NCBI GenBank assembly: GCA_034096865.1
Contig: JAWQFJ010006121.1
Span: 90,001 to 135,000, forward strand
From: Theodoxus fluviatilis
Taxonomy: Eukaryota > Mollusca > Gastropoda > Cycloneritida > Neritidae
DNA: 45,000 nt
Direction: 5' to 3'
This document shows, one piece after another, positions 27,795-39,100 of this stretch. The notes beneath the pieces are model-generated. The model made no database searches, was not told where the DNA came from, and saw nothing but the letters and a program-made list of their open reading frames with translations. A program made the translations under genes and the position numbers. Position 1 is the stretch's first letter. Every line of letters starts with the position of its first letter.

Positions 27795-30783
27795 TTGTTA
27801 TGTAAAGGTGTATGGTGTGATTCACATGTAGATGGTATGTTGTATGGATAGAATATTTGTGATACTATGTTTTTGAAGTAAATGCATGTCTGCTTTACAT
27901 TAATGTTAGAATGTAGGTCAACTCCTTCTATTTGAATTTTCATTTATAGAAGTTTTTGGGTATTAGTTAGTATTCTTATCTGTGTCATAAGATACAAGTG
28001 TAGTTTAGTGAGCGTTGACTGTAGCATGTGTGTCTGTAGACACTTGATGTTGTTGCTGTGGCTGCATGGGAGAACTGCCTGTAGTTGTCAACAGACAGCA
28101 GTGTGTCAAAGAGCTGCACCTCCACTTTCAGGACAGGCTGCCTCATGTCGAGTCATGCTCTGTGACTCGGCCATGAGTTGGGAGCAACTAATAGTTTGGG
28201 AACCTGTGGACTCAACATACATGTAGGACCATATCTGGTATAACTAATCTTGCAGCTCTTGTTCCATCTCATGCGTGCAGGAGGTTTTCTGTCAGCAATA
28301 CCCAGGAACATGAAAGGAGTTAACAAATGAAAAGCTTTGTTTAATGAATGCATTGTTGCTTATGTCAAGTTCTTCTTGGCTTGTCATGTATCTTCCTGAA
28401 TGGTAAACCTTTTTTTTCTGATATCCTTCACTTGGCTCATGAAGATAAGGCCAGCTGGTGCATATACTGGCAGGCAATGGTCTTTGCTCATCTGCACACT
28501 TGAACAGAACAGTTGTGCTTGGAAGAGATTTTGTCATTTTTGTTTTTATCAAGGACTGAGATAGTTTTGACTGGACCCTAATGATATGTGACTCCTCTAT
28601 TCCATAGTAATGATGCTTTCCTCTACTTTTGTGATATGGTTTGAATACCTTTGTGAATGTAACTTTCTTTGCTGCATGTGAGATAAACCTCCAAACAGAG
28701 TGTGTGGAATATGCCGCACTAGCATTTTGCCACCAAACAGAAATAGAAGCAGTGGATGTTTTTTTTTACAAGTCTGCTGTTAAACTTGAAAGGAATGTAA
28801 CCGTGTGTCTTTATTTTGCTATTTTTCCTAATACAAGTGCGTATATTCTGGAGAAGAAACTACCAGCTGTGATAACTGTAATATCTAAAGAAAAATTTAG
28901 TCTTTTTATCACAACCAAGGATAGAGCATGGAGATTTCGCAAGTCTTAAACACCAGTGTTGACGTCCACAATGCATTTACCCCCTTCCTTCCAGAACAGC
29001 TGTTTGGAATCTCAATGAAACAGTGATGTCAGCTCCCATGCTTAGGGCTTGTTCACAGGGCTGCTGTATACCTTTGAAGTGGTTGGAAGACACTAGTTAG
29101 TGTTGCATTGCTCAAGCAAACAGCAGACGTTGGAGTAAGTGGTGGAAGACGATTGGTGAGGAAAAAAGGGAGGACGGAAGAAGAAAGGGGTTGATAAGGA
29201 AGAAGGGATTGTTAGGGGAAGAAGCAGCAGTTGGGGTAAAAGGGAGATAGTGACGCAAGCCAGATGCTCAATGGGCGCTTTTAAACATTGTGCTGGGCTG
29301 TGTGTGTGTAGTTTTTTTCTTTGGAAAAGCTCTTTTTGGTGTGGCGAAGCTGGCTTGTACTCTTCATGGGAGGGGCACTGAACACGAAATCTCATGCTTG
29401 GGGGAAAGGTGCGTGTGCTAGTGAAGAGTGAACGATAACGTTTTTCAGAAAAAGGAGAGGGGAAGAATAATACTTGTTGACGAAAAGTCTGGGTGAAATG
29501 TCTCGGCATTTCGAGTTCCTCACTTTCCAAAGCTTAATTGTCATCAAAGGCTGTGCAGGGCCGATGTAGCTTGGGAAGGCATGCTTGGATAGACACATAC
29601 TACCGCTGCTGCTTGGAAAGTACTGTGTGCAGCGTCTTGGACAGACTTGGGAAAATCTACTTGGGAAAACTGTGTGGGAAGCAAGTGTGGTGCGAAAAAG
29701 GTACCTCACGCAGCCGGCTCACAATGGTCTTATTTAAGCTGCGCTGTTGTCGTGTATCTGACCACGTACAGTTTTTGTTTTGCTCTCTCCGTCTTCGCAT
29801 CGTTGGTGCCAATCTGTGTTGTTCTACCGATGTGATTGGTAAAATTCTGCAAGGCGATTTACACTGCAAATGAAACCCTAAATCCTGTATATTTGTTATT
29901 ACTACTGAGTGTGTTGAAGGTTCACCATATTTTTAATGTGGCTCTAAATCAAGCATTTGTAGTTCTGCGCATTGTAACCATGGTTAGATGTTGAATTGGA
30001 GGAAGCCTGGCAGGGTTGTATGGCTGTGGGAAATGGAATGGAGGTGTTGCAGAAAGTAGGTCTGCAGCCCTTGGCCCAGTAATCCAGCACCTGCGTAGTC
30101 TTTCCCCCTCCTGGTCATCTTCAAACGTTCCATTGCACTCGCCCCTTTAGTTTCTCTCGACGACGACGACGACTACACTGTAGGGGATGAGGCAGCCAGA
30201 GGTGAGAAAAGGCGATGCCAAGAGAGAAAGAGCGAGAGTTAGCTATGTATTGGAGGTGTATTTAAGACTTTTTTGTAGGTGTTTATCTTTTGCAAGCTGT
30301 GTATGATCTTTTTGTGTCATATTAAATGGAGTCAAACCCCCTTGTTGGTGTTCCTCTCATAATATGGAATTAGCGTCTTGTTTGGCGAAACAAAAACAAA
30401 GTGACCTGTTAACCGATTTCCGGAGAAGGAAACGAGCCTGACGCGCTGAAAACGGGGGACCGAGTGGTCAGTGAGAAAACGTGACGACCTGAGGGTTGCT
30501 GAGGGCGGCAACTCGGCCCAGCCGTCACTGCTTCCAGGACATGCAGAGGAGGGCCGTTGGTTTTCCCGGCACTGGCCAGATACGTTTGGATGTATATTTT
30601 TAGTAATACGTTGTCGATGTCGTGTCCTTCCGCATGCCACGCTTTCCTATGTGTTGGCTGAATGGAGGATTTCATAATGAGCAGGCCAGTCTCCATGGAA
30701 ACACGATACAATGTGTGGACTGAGACCCAAGAATGGCAGGGTCTACCGCTGTCGAGTCGATTGTCTTCTGCTTGCACACCGTA
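26761..30783. other. Intergenic stretch, no gene supported
   Basis: Short frames on both strands but none with domain-like composition or splice context. It includes a (TG)n(AG)n compound microsatellite at 27707-27791 and a CGACGACGAC run near 30158. The 102-codon + frame at 28641-28949 resembles no family known to me. Confidence 0.5.
27707..27791. repeat. Compound (TG)n(AG)n microsatellite
   Basis: About 15 TG units run straight into about 27 AG units. Confidence 0.97.
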
Positions 30784-30787
30784 CCAC

Positions 30788-31090
30788 TTCACTTCTTCAC
30801 TTGTCCCGTAGTCTGGACGACCGTTGGGGCACCACAGATGATCTGGCAACCAGTTCTCTCCATTCCTCTCGCCTCTCGGACTGTCTCAAGGCTTCGCTGA
30901 GCCTCATCCCTGTCCACTCTGAGACGTTGTCCTCCCATCTTTTCCTTTGTCTGCCTCTCCTCCTCCCTCCTTTTACTGTGCCTTGTAACACAGTCTTGGC
31001 AAGCCCTGACGATCGTGAGACGTGCCCATACCACTTTAGTTTGCGTGTAACAAAGTTTCACCGTGTCGATCATGTCAGTTTCAGTCCCAA
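30788..31090 (-). mobile_element. LINE 3' fragment, same family as at 18686
   Basis: On the minus strand: [46 protein letters not shown] and ARSSVVPQRSSRLRD. This parallels the fragment at 18686-19103 closely. It is 5'-truncated near 31090. Confidence 0.8.
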
Positions 31091-32006
31091 GTGCTTGCCA
31101 AAGTGAATCTCTGTCCGCAATACCGGACCTTCTGTCAATAAGTCTGCGCCCAAGACAAGATGAAGGTGCCTGCATGGAAAGAATCTCCGCATTTAGTTCC
31201 GAGTCCCCAAGAAGTAAGAGAGATCCCGATTTGTGAATGACGCTTTTGAATAGGCCGTTGTCTAACACTGCATGGCGATTAACGAATTGAGAGCAACTAT
31301 AGGGATGAGAAGCGGGTATGAGATGACCACTTCGGCAAATCATATTCACACCTACAGAAATTTGGATTACCTGGTTTTTTGTTTGGTTTGGTTTTCACGG
31401 GGCTTGTTTAGGAGTACGAAGCGCTGCATGAGCGCTTCATGTTGGCAATTGAGCGCTCTTGCCTCTCCTGAACACCTACAGATCTTCAACATGTTGTGTT
31501 GCTAGACGCTAAGAAAGTGTTTTCTTTGCCACAGACATCGTTTATGCACGTTTAAATGTATTCTGCATGAATAAAGTCCACTACTGTGTCATATTTATCT
31601 GCCATTACTCGCGCATACAGAGCGCTTGGGCCAAATAAAGCCTGTTCCAGTCCCAAAATGATGTTTCTGAGCGTTATTTTACGCATCGACGACCAGTGCG
31701 GGATCAAAGACGCCACTTTAAAAATCGTGTGAATCACCTCGGATCTGTGATGCTCAGCGCTGAGTGAATCACGCCCCAAAATTGCTGTTCAGGAGTGAAA
31801 CACGTGCAGCGCTGTGCAGTGCTCCAAACACAGTTGAACCACGAACTTTGATGGTATGTGGATTTCGTCAATGAGCTCCGTCGAGATCGAGACACACTCG
31901 GGAAGACAGATTGATCTTTTCCTACTTCTAGGAAAACAACGGCGCGTCGCTTACAAAATCAGTGAAAGACACGACTGTTTTTGGAGCAGAAAGTTTTTTT
32001 TCTACA
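31091..32006. other. Intergenic stretch, nothing recognised
   Basis: No coding or repeat structure that I can support. A short duplication of GAAGCGCTGCATGAGCGCTT character occurs near 31418. Sequence up to the THAP-like ATG at 32007 could be its 5' UTR or flank. Confidence 0.4.
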
Positions 32007-32139
32007 ATGGTGACCTCCTGCTGTGTGAAGAACTGCCACAATCAGCATGACAGAGAGAATGATCGACGTTTTTTGTTGTACCGCGTGTTGCAACGCGAAA
32101 GGCAAAGAAATGCTGGATCTCACAACTCAAATCTCGCAG
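32007..32139 (+). pseudogene. Possible THAP-type zinc-finger fragment
   Basis: ATG at 32007 opens MVTSCCVKNCHNQHDRENDR, which looks like the start of a THAP domain (C-x4-C then an NR/NQ-like turn). THAP domains are sequence-specific C2CH zinc fingers in transcription factors and P-element-type transposases. The later C-x2-H pair and the conserved Trp are not found in the same frame. CAG|GTGAAC at 32137-32145 could be a donor, with the rest of the domain in another exon that I could not find. It may be a transposon remnant, or a chance match over about 20 residues. Confidence 0.35.
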
Positions 32140-32380
32140 GTGAACAAACCATCGGTCACCTCCATTACCAAAAGAGGTTGGATGAGGGCGGAGGAATGGT
32201 GATATGTAGAATGGACTGGAAGCCACTTTTATTTCTGCTGAGTCGTCAACACGTTTTGAAGACTTGAAATACAGTCAAATTTAGCTGTTGACTGTCGAAG
32301 CTTGATGAAGCGATCTACCGCCCTTCTCAACTCGAACAATAACAAGATGTGTAGTGAATAGAAAAAGGAGGAGGAGGAAT

Positions 32381-32425
32381 GGAGAGAGAGAGAGAGAGAG
32401 AGATAGAGAGAGAGAGAGGGAAGGG

Positions 32426-32487
<62 letters not shown>

Positions 32488-32517
32488 AGGGAGAGGGAGA
32501 GAGAGATAGAGAGAGAG
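32381..32517. repeat. (GA)n tract with interruptions
   Basis: Purine-only on the + strand, with short GGGG runs and occasional T. The minus frame at 32327-32602 is compositional. Confidence 0.95.
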
Positions 32518-32899
32518 GTATTGTCTGACGAAAAGATCTTGCCTTCATGGCGAGCAATAAGAATGAACTAGTTAAGGCAACTTCGATGTCTGTCTGTGCC
32601 ATTTGCTTTCTGAATTATTTTTTATTATAAATATAACACGTGTGTTCAGACGTTTTGCTCGTTCCTAGGTGATAAGAAACTTTGTTTCAAGTATTTCACG
32701 GAAAATCTGCAATAACAACTGACTGTGCACCTTTTCAGCCTTTCAGCCGAGAAAAGGGTAGGATAAACTTTATTCACGCACTGGTCGATACACAGCGGTA
32801 ACAATCAGTGAACAGTATCGTCCTAACAACTTCACTCTACGCGCAGTACCGCAGAGGACTCACTCCTTGCAAGGGAGGACTCGCCTATCTTCTAGTTAC

Positions 32900-34970
32900 G
32901 CGGCCCAAACGTGACTAGGGAAGGCACTTTCAAAGCCCGAAATTGACCAGGGAAGACACTTTCAAAATCCAATCTTGACTCAGGGGCAGACGAGGGGGTG
33001 GGGTGGGGGGTGGGGGGTGTTCCGGGCTTTCCGGAACCCCCCCTCCCCCCCCAATAGAAAAAAATAAAAATAAAAATAAATATTTTTTTCAGTAACAAAA
33101 TCTGCTGCCTGAAACTGGCAATGATCATCATCAGAATGCACCAGATTGCACCATTTTGCAGTTTTCTCCCCACCCCCACCCCGCTTTGCAGTGTCGGTTT
33201 AGCGCTATGCGCCTTCATATCCTTTTCCTTCCCCCCCCCTCCCCCCCCCCCGTTCCTTAAAAAAGTTTGGAAACCCCCCCCAAAAAATGAACTGATCCGC
33301 CCCTGTGACTAGGGAAGACACTTTCAAAGCCCAACCTTGACTAGGGAAGGCACTTTCTAAACCCAACCTTGACTAGGGAAGACACTTTCTAAGCCCAACC
33401 TTGACTAGGGAAGACACTTTCTAAGCCCAACCTTGACTATGGAAGGAACTTTCTAAGCCCAACCTTGACTAGGGAAGGCACTTTCTAAGCCCAACCTTGA
33501 CTAGGGAAGGCACTTTCTAAGCCCAACCTTGACTAGGGAAGACACTTTCAAAGCCCAACCTTGACTAGGGAAGGCACTTTCTAAGCCCAACCTTGACTAG
33601 GGAAGACACTTTCAAAGCCCAACCTTGACTAGGGAAGACACTTTCAAAGCCCAACCTTGACTAGGGAAGACACTTTCTAAGCCCAACCTTGACTAGGGAA
33701 GATACTTTCTAAGCCCAACCTTGACTAGGGAAGGCACTTTCTAAGCCCAACCTTGACTAGGGAAGACACTTTCTAAGCCCAACCTTGACTAGGGAAGACA
33801 CTTTCTAAACCCAACCTTGACTAGGGAAGACACTTTCTAAGCCCAACCTTGACTAGGGAAGACACTTTCTAAGCCCAACCTTGACTAGGGAAGGCACTTT
33901 CTAAGCCCAACCTTGACTAGGGAAGGCGCTTTCTAAGCCCAACCTTGACTAGGGAAGACACTTTCTAAGCCCAACCTTGACTAGGGAAGACACTTTCTAA
34001 ACCCAACCTTGACTAGGGAAGACACTTTCTAAGCCCAACCTTGACTAGGGAAGGCACTTTCTAAGCCCAACCTTGACTAGGGAAGGCACTTTCTAAGCGC
34101 AACCTTGACTAGGGAAGACACTTTCTAAGCCCGACCTTGACTAGGGAAGGCACTTTCTAAGCCCAACCTTGACTAGGGAAGACACTTTCAAAGCCCAACC
34201 TTGACTACGGAAGGCACTTTCTAAGCCCAACCTTGACTAGGGAAGACACTTTCTAAGCCCAACTTTGACTAGGGAAGACACTTTCAAAACCCAACCTTGA
34301 CTAGGGAAGACACTTTCTAAGCCCAACCTTGACTAGAGAAGACACTTTCAAAACCCAACCTTGACTAGGGAAGGCACTTTCTAAGCCCAACCTTGACTAG
34401 GGAAGACACTTTCTAAGCCCAACCTTGACTAGGGAAGACACTTTCTAAGCCCAACCTTGACTAGGGAAGACACTTTCTAAGCCCAACCTTGACTAGGGAA
34501 GACACTTTCAAACCCTAACCTTGACTAGGGAAGACACTTTCAAAGCCTAACCTTGACTAGGGAAGACACTTTCTAAGCCCAACCTTGACTAGGGAAGGCA
34601 CTTTCTAAGCCCAACCTTGACTAGGGAAGGCAATTTCTAAGCCCAACCTTGACTAGGGAAGACACTTTCAAAGCCCAACCTTGACTAGGGAAGGCACTTT
34701 CAAAGCCTAACCTTGACTAGGGAAGGCACTTTCTAAGCCCAACCTTGACTAGGGAAGGCACTTTCTAAACCCAACCTTGACTAGGGAAGACACTTTCTAA
34801 GCCCAACCTTGACTAGGGAAGACACTTTCTAAGCCCAACCTTGACTAGGGAAGGCACTTTCTAAGCCCAACCTTGACTAGGGAAGACACTTTCTAAACCC
34901 AACCTTGACTAGGGAAGACACTTTCTAAACCCAACCTTGACTAGGGAAGACACTTTCAAAGCCTAACCCT
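32900..34970. repeat. 32-bp minisatellite, about 54 copies, split by a transposon
   Basis: Unit TTGACTAGGGAAGACACTTT plus CTAAGCCCAACC. Common variants are GACAC/GGCAC and CTAAG/CAAAG. The left edge (32905-32980) is diverged, followed by the insertion at 32981-33305. From 33306 to 34970 the array is nearly homogeneous. Unlike the other arrays it gives no long open frames on the + strand. Confidence 0.96.
32981..33305. mobile_element. Small inverted-repeat transposon (hAT-like MITE) in the 32-bp array
   Basis: Begins CAGGGGCAGAC and ends GATCCGCCCCTG, imperfect inverted ends of about 10-12 bp (CAGGGGCRGA). It is flanked by TGACT on both sides (32976-32980, 33306-33310), belonging to the array unit it interrupted. 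The interior is G-rich then C-rich with no coding capacity. The CAGGGGC start is hAT-like, but the 5-bp apparent duplication is shorter than the usual 8 bp. Confidence 0.75.
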
Positions 34971-35459
34971 GGTACCCAGTGCTTTTCCACGGACAGTTAT
35001 ATGCGATTCAGTCGAGACAGCAACGAGAGCAGTAACTTCTGTAATAAACGGTCATTTTCTCTGTCTTTCTTTTTCTTTGTTGTGGACAGAATAGCAGGAA
35101 GTATTCCCTCAAATTTGACACACAATTTCTTTCAACCGTCATTCGTACACTTTCAATGGGTTTTTCCTGTGCTCTCCCACGTTTTCAGTCCCCAAATCAG
35201 AGCTTGTGAAATTTTAATTGTATGTTGCCTCTGGACAAGTTTTCTAGTCAAACACAAAAGCCACAGCTACGTCAGCATCTCCCCTGGTCCCTCGTAAAGC
35301 AGCTCCTCACCTGTTGAAAACGGATCGGTCCCCTGTGACTATGGCAGGAAATTCGAGGTGTCCAGGGGAGATAATCCGATTGACCCCGACACTTGCGAGG
35401 CGAGAGGGCGTAGTCAAATCCTCGCTGTGTCGACCTCGTCGCTCATCCGACATCTTCTG
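34971..35459. other. Upstream flank of the CBM14-protein gene
   Basis: Single-copy-looking sequence between the 32-bp array and the promoter; no coding region recognised. The 98-codon + frame at 35001-35297 and the overlapping short frames from 35307 on look random. Confidence 0.45.
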
Positions 35460-35467
35460 TGACGTCA
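35460..35467 (+). promoter_or_regulatory. Palindromic CRE (TGACGTCA)
   Basis: Perfect CREB/ATF consensus about 48 bp upstream of the TATA box and 118 bp upstream of the chosen start codon of the chitin-binding-domain gene. A CRE this close to a TATA box is typical of cAMP- or stress-responsive promoters (established for CREB targets). Function here is inferred. Confidence 0.6.
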
Positions 35468-35514
35468 TTCGCCTGGAGGAGGGCGGCGGCATGAGAGCGA
35501 GAAGTAGGAAACTT

Positions 35515-35522
35515 TATAAATA
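35515..35522 (+). promoter_or_regulatory. TATA box (TATAAATA)
   Basis: Near-consensus TATA box 70 bp before the chosen ATG (35585). Transcription would be expected to start about 30 bp downstream, near 35545-35553 (TCAGA at 35551 is initiator-like). The ATG at 35555 would then lie at or almost at the cap. Confidence 0.75.
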
Positions 35523-35584
35523 AAAGCGCGAGGGGAGGCGAGATCTCGAGTCAGATGGAGACTGCCCTCGCTGCCCAGACAACC

Positions 35585-35612
35585 ATGAGTCTCTTCATCT
35601 TCGGCGTCCTTG
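35585..35612 (+). CDS. CBM14-protein exon 1 (signal peptide start)
   Basis: MSLFIFGVL plus one base of an Ala codon; donor CTTG|GTATGT. A short signal-peptide exon split in phase 1 is common in secreted proteins. An upstream in-frame ATG at 35555 has a weaker context and lies at or near the predicted cap site. Confidence 0.85.
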
Positions 35613-36083
35613 GTATGTACGATGATCTCTGTAGCGTCCATGTGTTGAATAGAGGGGAGACGAAGCTGGTCAAAATGACCGATGAAGGAAGGTCCACAAG
35701 TGGCTCGGGCAAGTGAAACGAAAGTACGTGATTGTATTTGTACTCCCCCCAAAAATCGCGATAAAGCTTGGCTGTTCTGTCGCCACCTGAGTTGACAATG
35801 GATTATTTTGGAATAACGAAAGTACTGCTTTTATAAGTGAAGGTCAGAAGACGGTATCGATAATCTTACAAAACGACGTACTTTGAAAAGAACAATAGAA
35901 AGATGCAGCAACTGGAGACGGACACGGCATGGGTGGAAAGGGATGCGGGCAGGATTCATACTGGTGCGCGCACCTCTCACTGCTCACTCCAAGGGAGCGT
36001 CACAAGCCCCTTTCCGGTTTTGTGCGCATGTGCAATGACGTAATCCTCCACCACCGTGTATATGTGTGTATGAGTGTGCGCGT

Positions 36084-36131
<48 letters not shown>

Positions 36132-39100
36132 CGCACGTATACGCGCGCGCGTGTGTGTGGTGTACGTGTGCATGTTTGCATGTATGTGTGTGCTCACGCG
36201 TGCGTGTATGTCTATGTGTGCAAGCCGCGAATTCTTGGTCTATTGCTGCTGTATTGTAGAGTGGCAGACTATCAGGATTCTAGGGCAGAAGGTAGAAAAA
36301 TAGGCTTCCAGTCTCGTTTAAGTAAATGGGTAAGATTACTAAAGCGAGATGTCGTCGATTGCGGCCAACAGCTCGGTTACAGGCTCCAGTATTTGAAGGG
36401 GATGCAGATATATTTTTATCCAAAAGTGATACGTTTTCGCGCTCCTGCATAACAATCGCAGTACCACCCATGCAAGAGCATATTGCCCGCAAGCCAACCA
36501 CCAGCTATACGCTGACGGACGCATCCTTTGTTAAGTACGGCTCGACCTCTTGGCAATTGCGCCAGGCGATTAGGTACCGAGGTTCAGTCCCTGCTTGGGG
36601 TGATTTGCTTGTTATAATCCTCCACTTCCGTACATGTGGGCCTACTGTCAGGCTCACGTGCAATGTGGCGTTTCCGTAACTGTCAGAGAGCTTTCTACTC
36701 CATCTGCCCACTGTCCATGCGCTGAACACCAACATTACGTAGTAGTTCACGCCTACACGCGGACACCGGCAGCAGCCTCTCATCACGTGCCTGTGTGAGC
36801 GCGCGCGCGCGCGCTTGTGTTCTCATGAAGCGCTTGAGTACCAGAGAGTGGAAGAAAAAACATCTTCCCAGGATGAGCGCCAATTAAGCTGGTCATGATA
36901 GATGGCATTTGCCTCTCGCATCCAGCTTATCGGCCCTTTCCTCTCTCCAGCTTGGTTTCCGTCTCCAGTCTCCACAGGTGTAGTGGGTGGGTCTTGTCGA
37001 GAAGAGACCGTCATTATTTAGGGCTACAACTCGTCAGTTTTCTTGTCATAAACTATTATCTTTGCGTTGAGTAATGCTTTTGTGTATCTATTAATTAGTA
37101 TATTCACAGTTTTTGTAATTTTATCTGTCATTTCAGGCGACGCATTTATATTTCTGATCGGGTTTTCCTTCACATCGCTATTTTTGTGGTATTTCAGAAT
37201 TTTCATGCTAATAATATTATGACTCAGGATAGTCATCAATTGTCCTTCTGTGTTGTGCTTTTCCTTTCTCTGCCCTTATTCTCTCGTTCCATTCTATTCC
37301 GTTCCATCTACAAATACATTGCCTCGTTTTCCCTTTTTTCAGTTCAACTTTTTTTTCTTCAAATTTCCACTCCATCCTCGATTGTTAACTTTCATCATGA
37401 CCAGCTCAGTGCAGATTTCACTTTCAGCATGTCGATTTCATCGCGCTTGTTGTCTGTCTGAGCAGCTTTGCTGCTGGGCGGGGTCAGAGGTCAGCTGGCG
37501 ACGGAAGGCCGCTGTCCCCAGGCCTTTGGAGACTTCGGGGATCCGCAAAGCCAGAACTGCTCTTCCTTCTTGCGCTGCGTGGATGGCACCCCCCACGTAC
37601 TGGACTGCCCCCCCGGCGAGACCTTCCACCTCATGCTGGCTGCATGCAGACCTGAAGCCGAGGTGAGTCCGGTGCACGGCTGACCGTCTCAGCGTCAGAG
37701 GTTGTCACTCCCTTTGCTTCCCCATTCCCTTGTCCACCTGTTCCTCCCTCTCACTCTCCCTGTCCCGCCAGTGTCCTTTCTTTGTCCACTCATGCGTCTT
37801 CTTTGTCATCTACCTGTTCCCTTTCTGTCTCTCTTTTGCCCCCTTTCTATCCACTGTCTGACCCCTATCTGGCCTCCCTCTGCCCCCTTTCTATCCACTG
37901 TCTGTCCCCTATCTGGCCTCCCTCTGCCCCCTTTCTATCCACTGTCTGTCCCCTATCTGGCCTCCCTCTGCCCCCTTTCTATCCACTGTTTGTCCCCTAT
38001 CTGACATCCCTCTGCCCCCTTTCTATCCACTGTCTGTCCCCTATCTGGCCTCCCTCTGCCCCCTTTCTATCCACTGTCTGTCCCCTATCTGGCCTCCCTC
38101 TGCCCCCTTTCTATCCACTGTTTGTCCCCTATCTGACATCCCTCTGCCCCCTTTCTATCCACTGTCTGTCCCCTATCTGGCCTCCCTCTGCCCCCTTTCT
38201 ATCCACTGTCTGTCCCCTATCTGGCCTCCCTCTGCCCCCTTTCTATCCATTGTCTGTCCCCTATCTGACCTCCCTCTGCCCCCTTTCTATCCACTGTTCC
38301 CTATCTGGCCTCCCTCTGCCCCCTTTATATCCACTGTCTGTCCCCTATCTGGCCTCCCTCTGCCCCCTTTCTATCCACTGTTTGTCCCCTATCTGGCCTC
38401 CCTCTGCTCTTTTTCTATCCCCTGTTAGTCACCTGTCTGACCTCCCTCTGCCCCCTTTGATCCACTGTCTGTCCCCTATCTGGCCTCCCTCTGCCCCCTT
38501 TCTATCCACTGTTTGTCCCCTATCTGGCCTCCCTCTGCCCCCTTTATATCCACTGTCTGTCCCCTATCTGGCCTCCCTCTGCCCCCTTTCTATCCACTGT
38601 CTGTCCCCTATCTGACCTCCCTCTGCTCTCTTTCTATCCCCTGTTAGTCACCTGTCTGACCTCCCTCTGCCCCCTTTCTATCCACTGTCTGTCCCCTATC
38701 TGACCTCCTTCTGCCCCCTTTCTATCCACTGTCTGTCCCCTATCTGAGCTCCTTCTGCTCTCTTTCTATCCACAGTCTGTCCCCTATCTGACCTCCCTCT
38801 GCTCTCTTTCTATTCCCTGTCTGTCCCCTATCTGACCTCCCTCTGCCCCCTTTCAATCCACTGTCTGTCCCCTATCTGTCCTCCCTCTGCCCCCTTTCTA
38901 TCCACTGTTTGTCCCCTATCTGACCTCCTTCTGCTCTCTTTCTATCCACTGTCTGTCCCCTGTCTGACCTCCCTCTGCCCCCTTTCAATCCACTGTCTGT
39001 CCCCTATCTGTCCTCCCTCTGCCCCCTTTCTATCCACTGTCTGTCCCCTATCTGACCTCCTTCTGCTCCCTTTGATCCACTGTCTGTCCCCTATCTGACC

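Noticed and set aside
28641..28949. 102-codon + frame in the region after the SHP-2-like gene
   Set aside because: No domain, signal peptide or splice context recognised; length is within chance expectation for this composition.
33306..34970. CRISPR-like regular 32-bp repeats
   Set aside because: The repeats are head-to-tail with no unique spacers, and the window is eukaryotic.
35929..36452. Cys/Val-rich frames and Thr/His minus frames
   Set aside because: Generated by the (GT)n microsatellite in intron 1.
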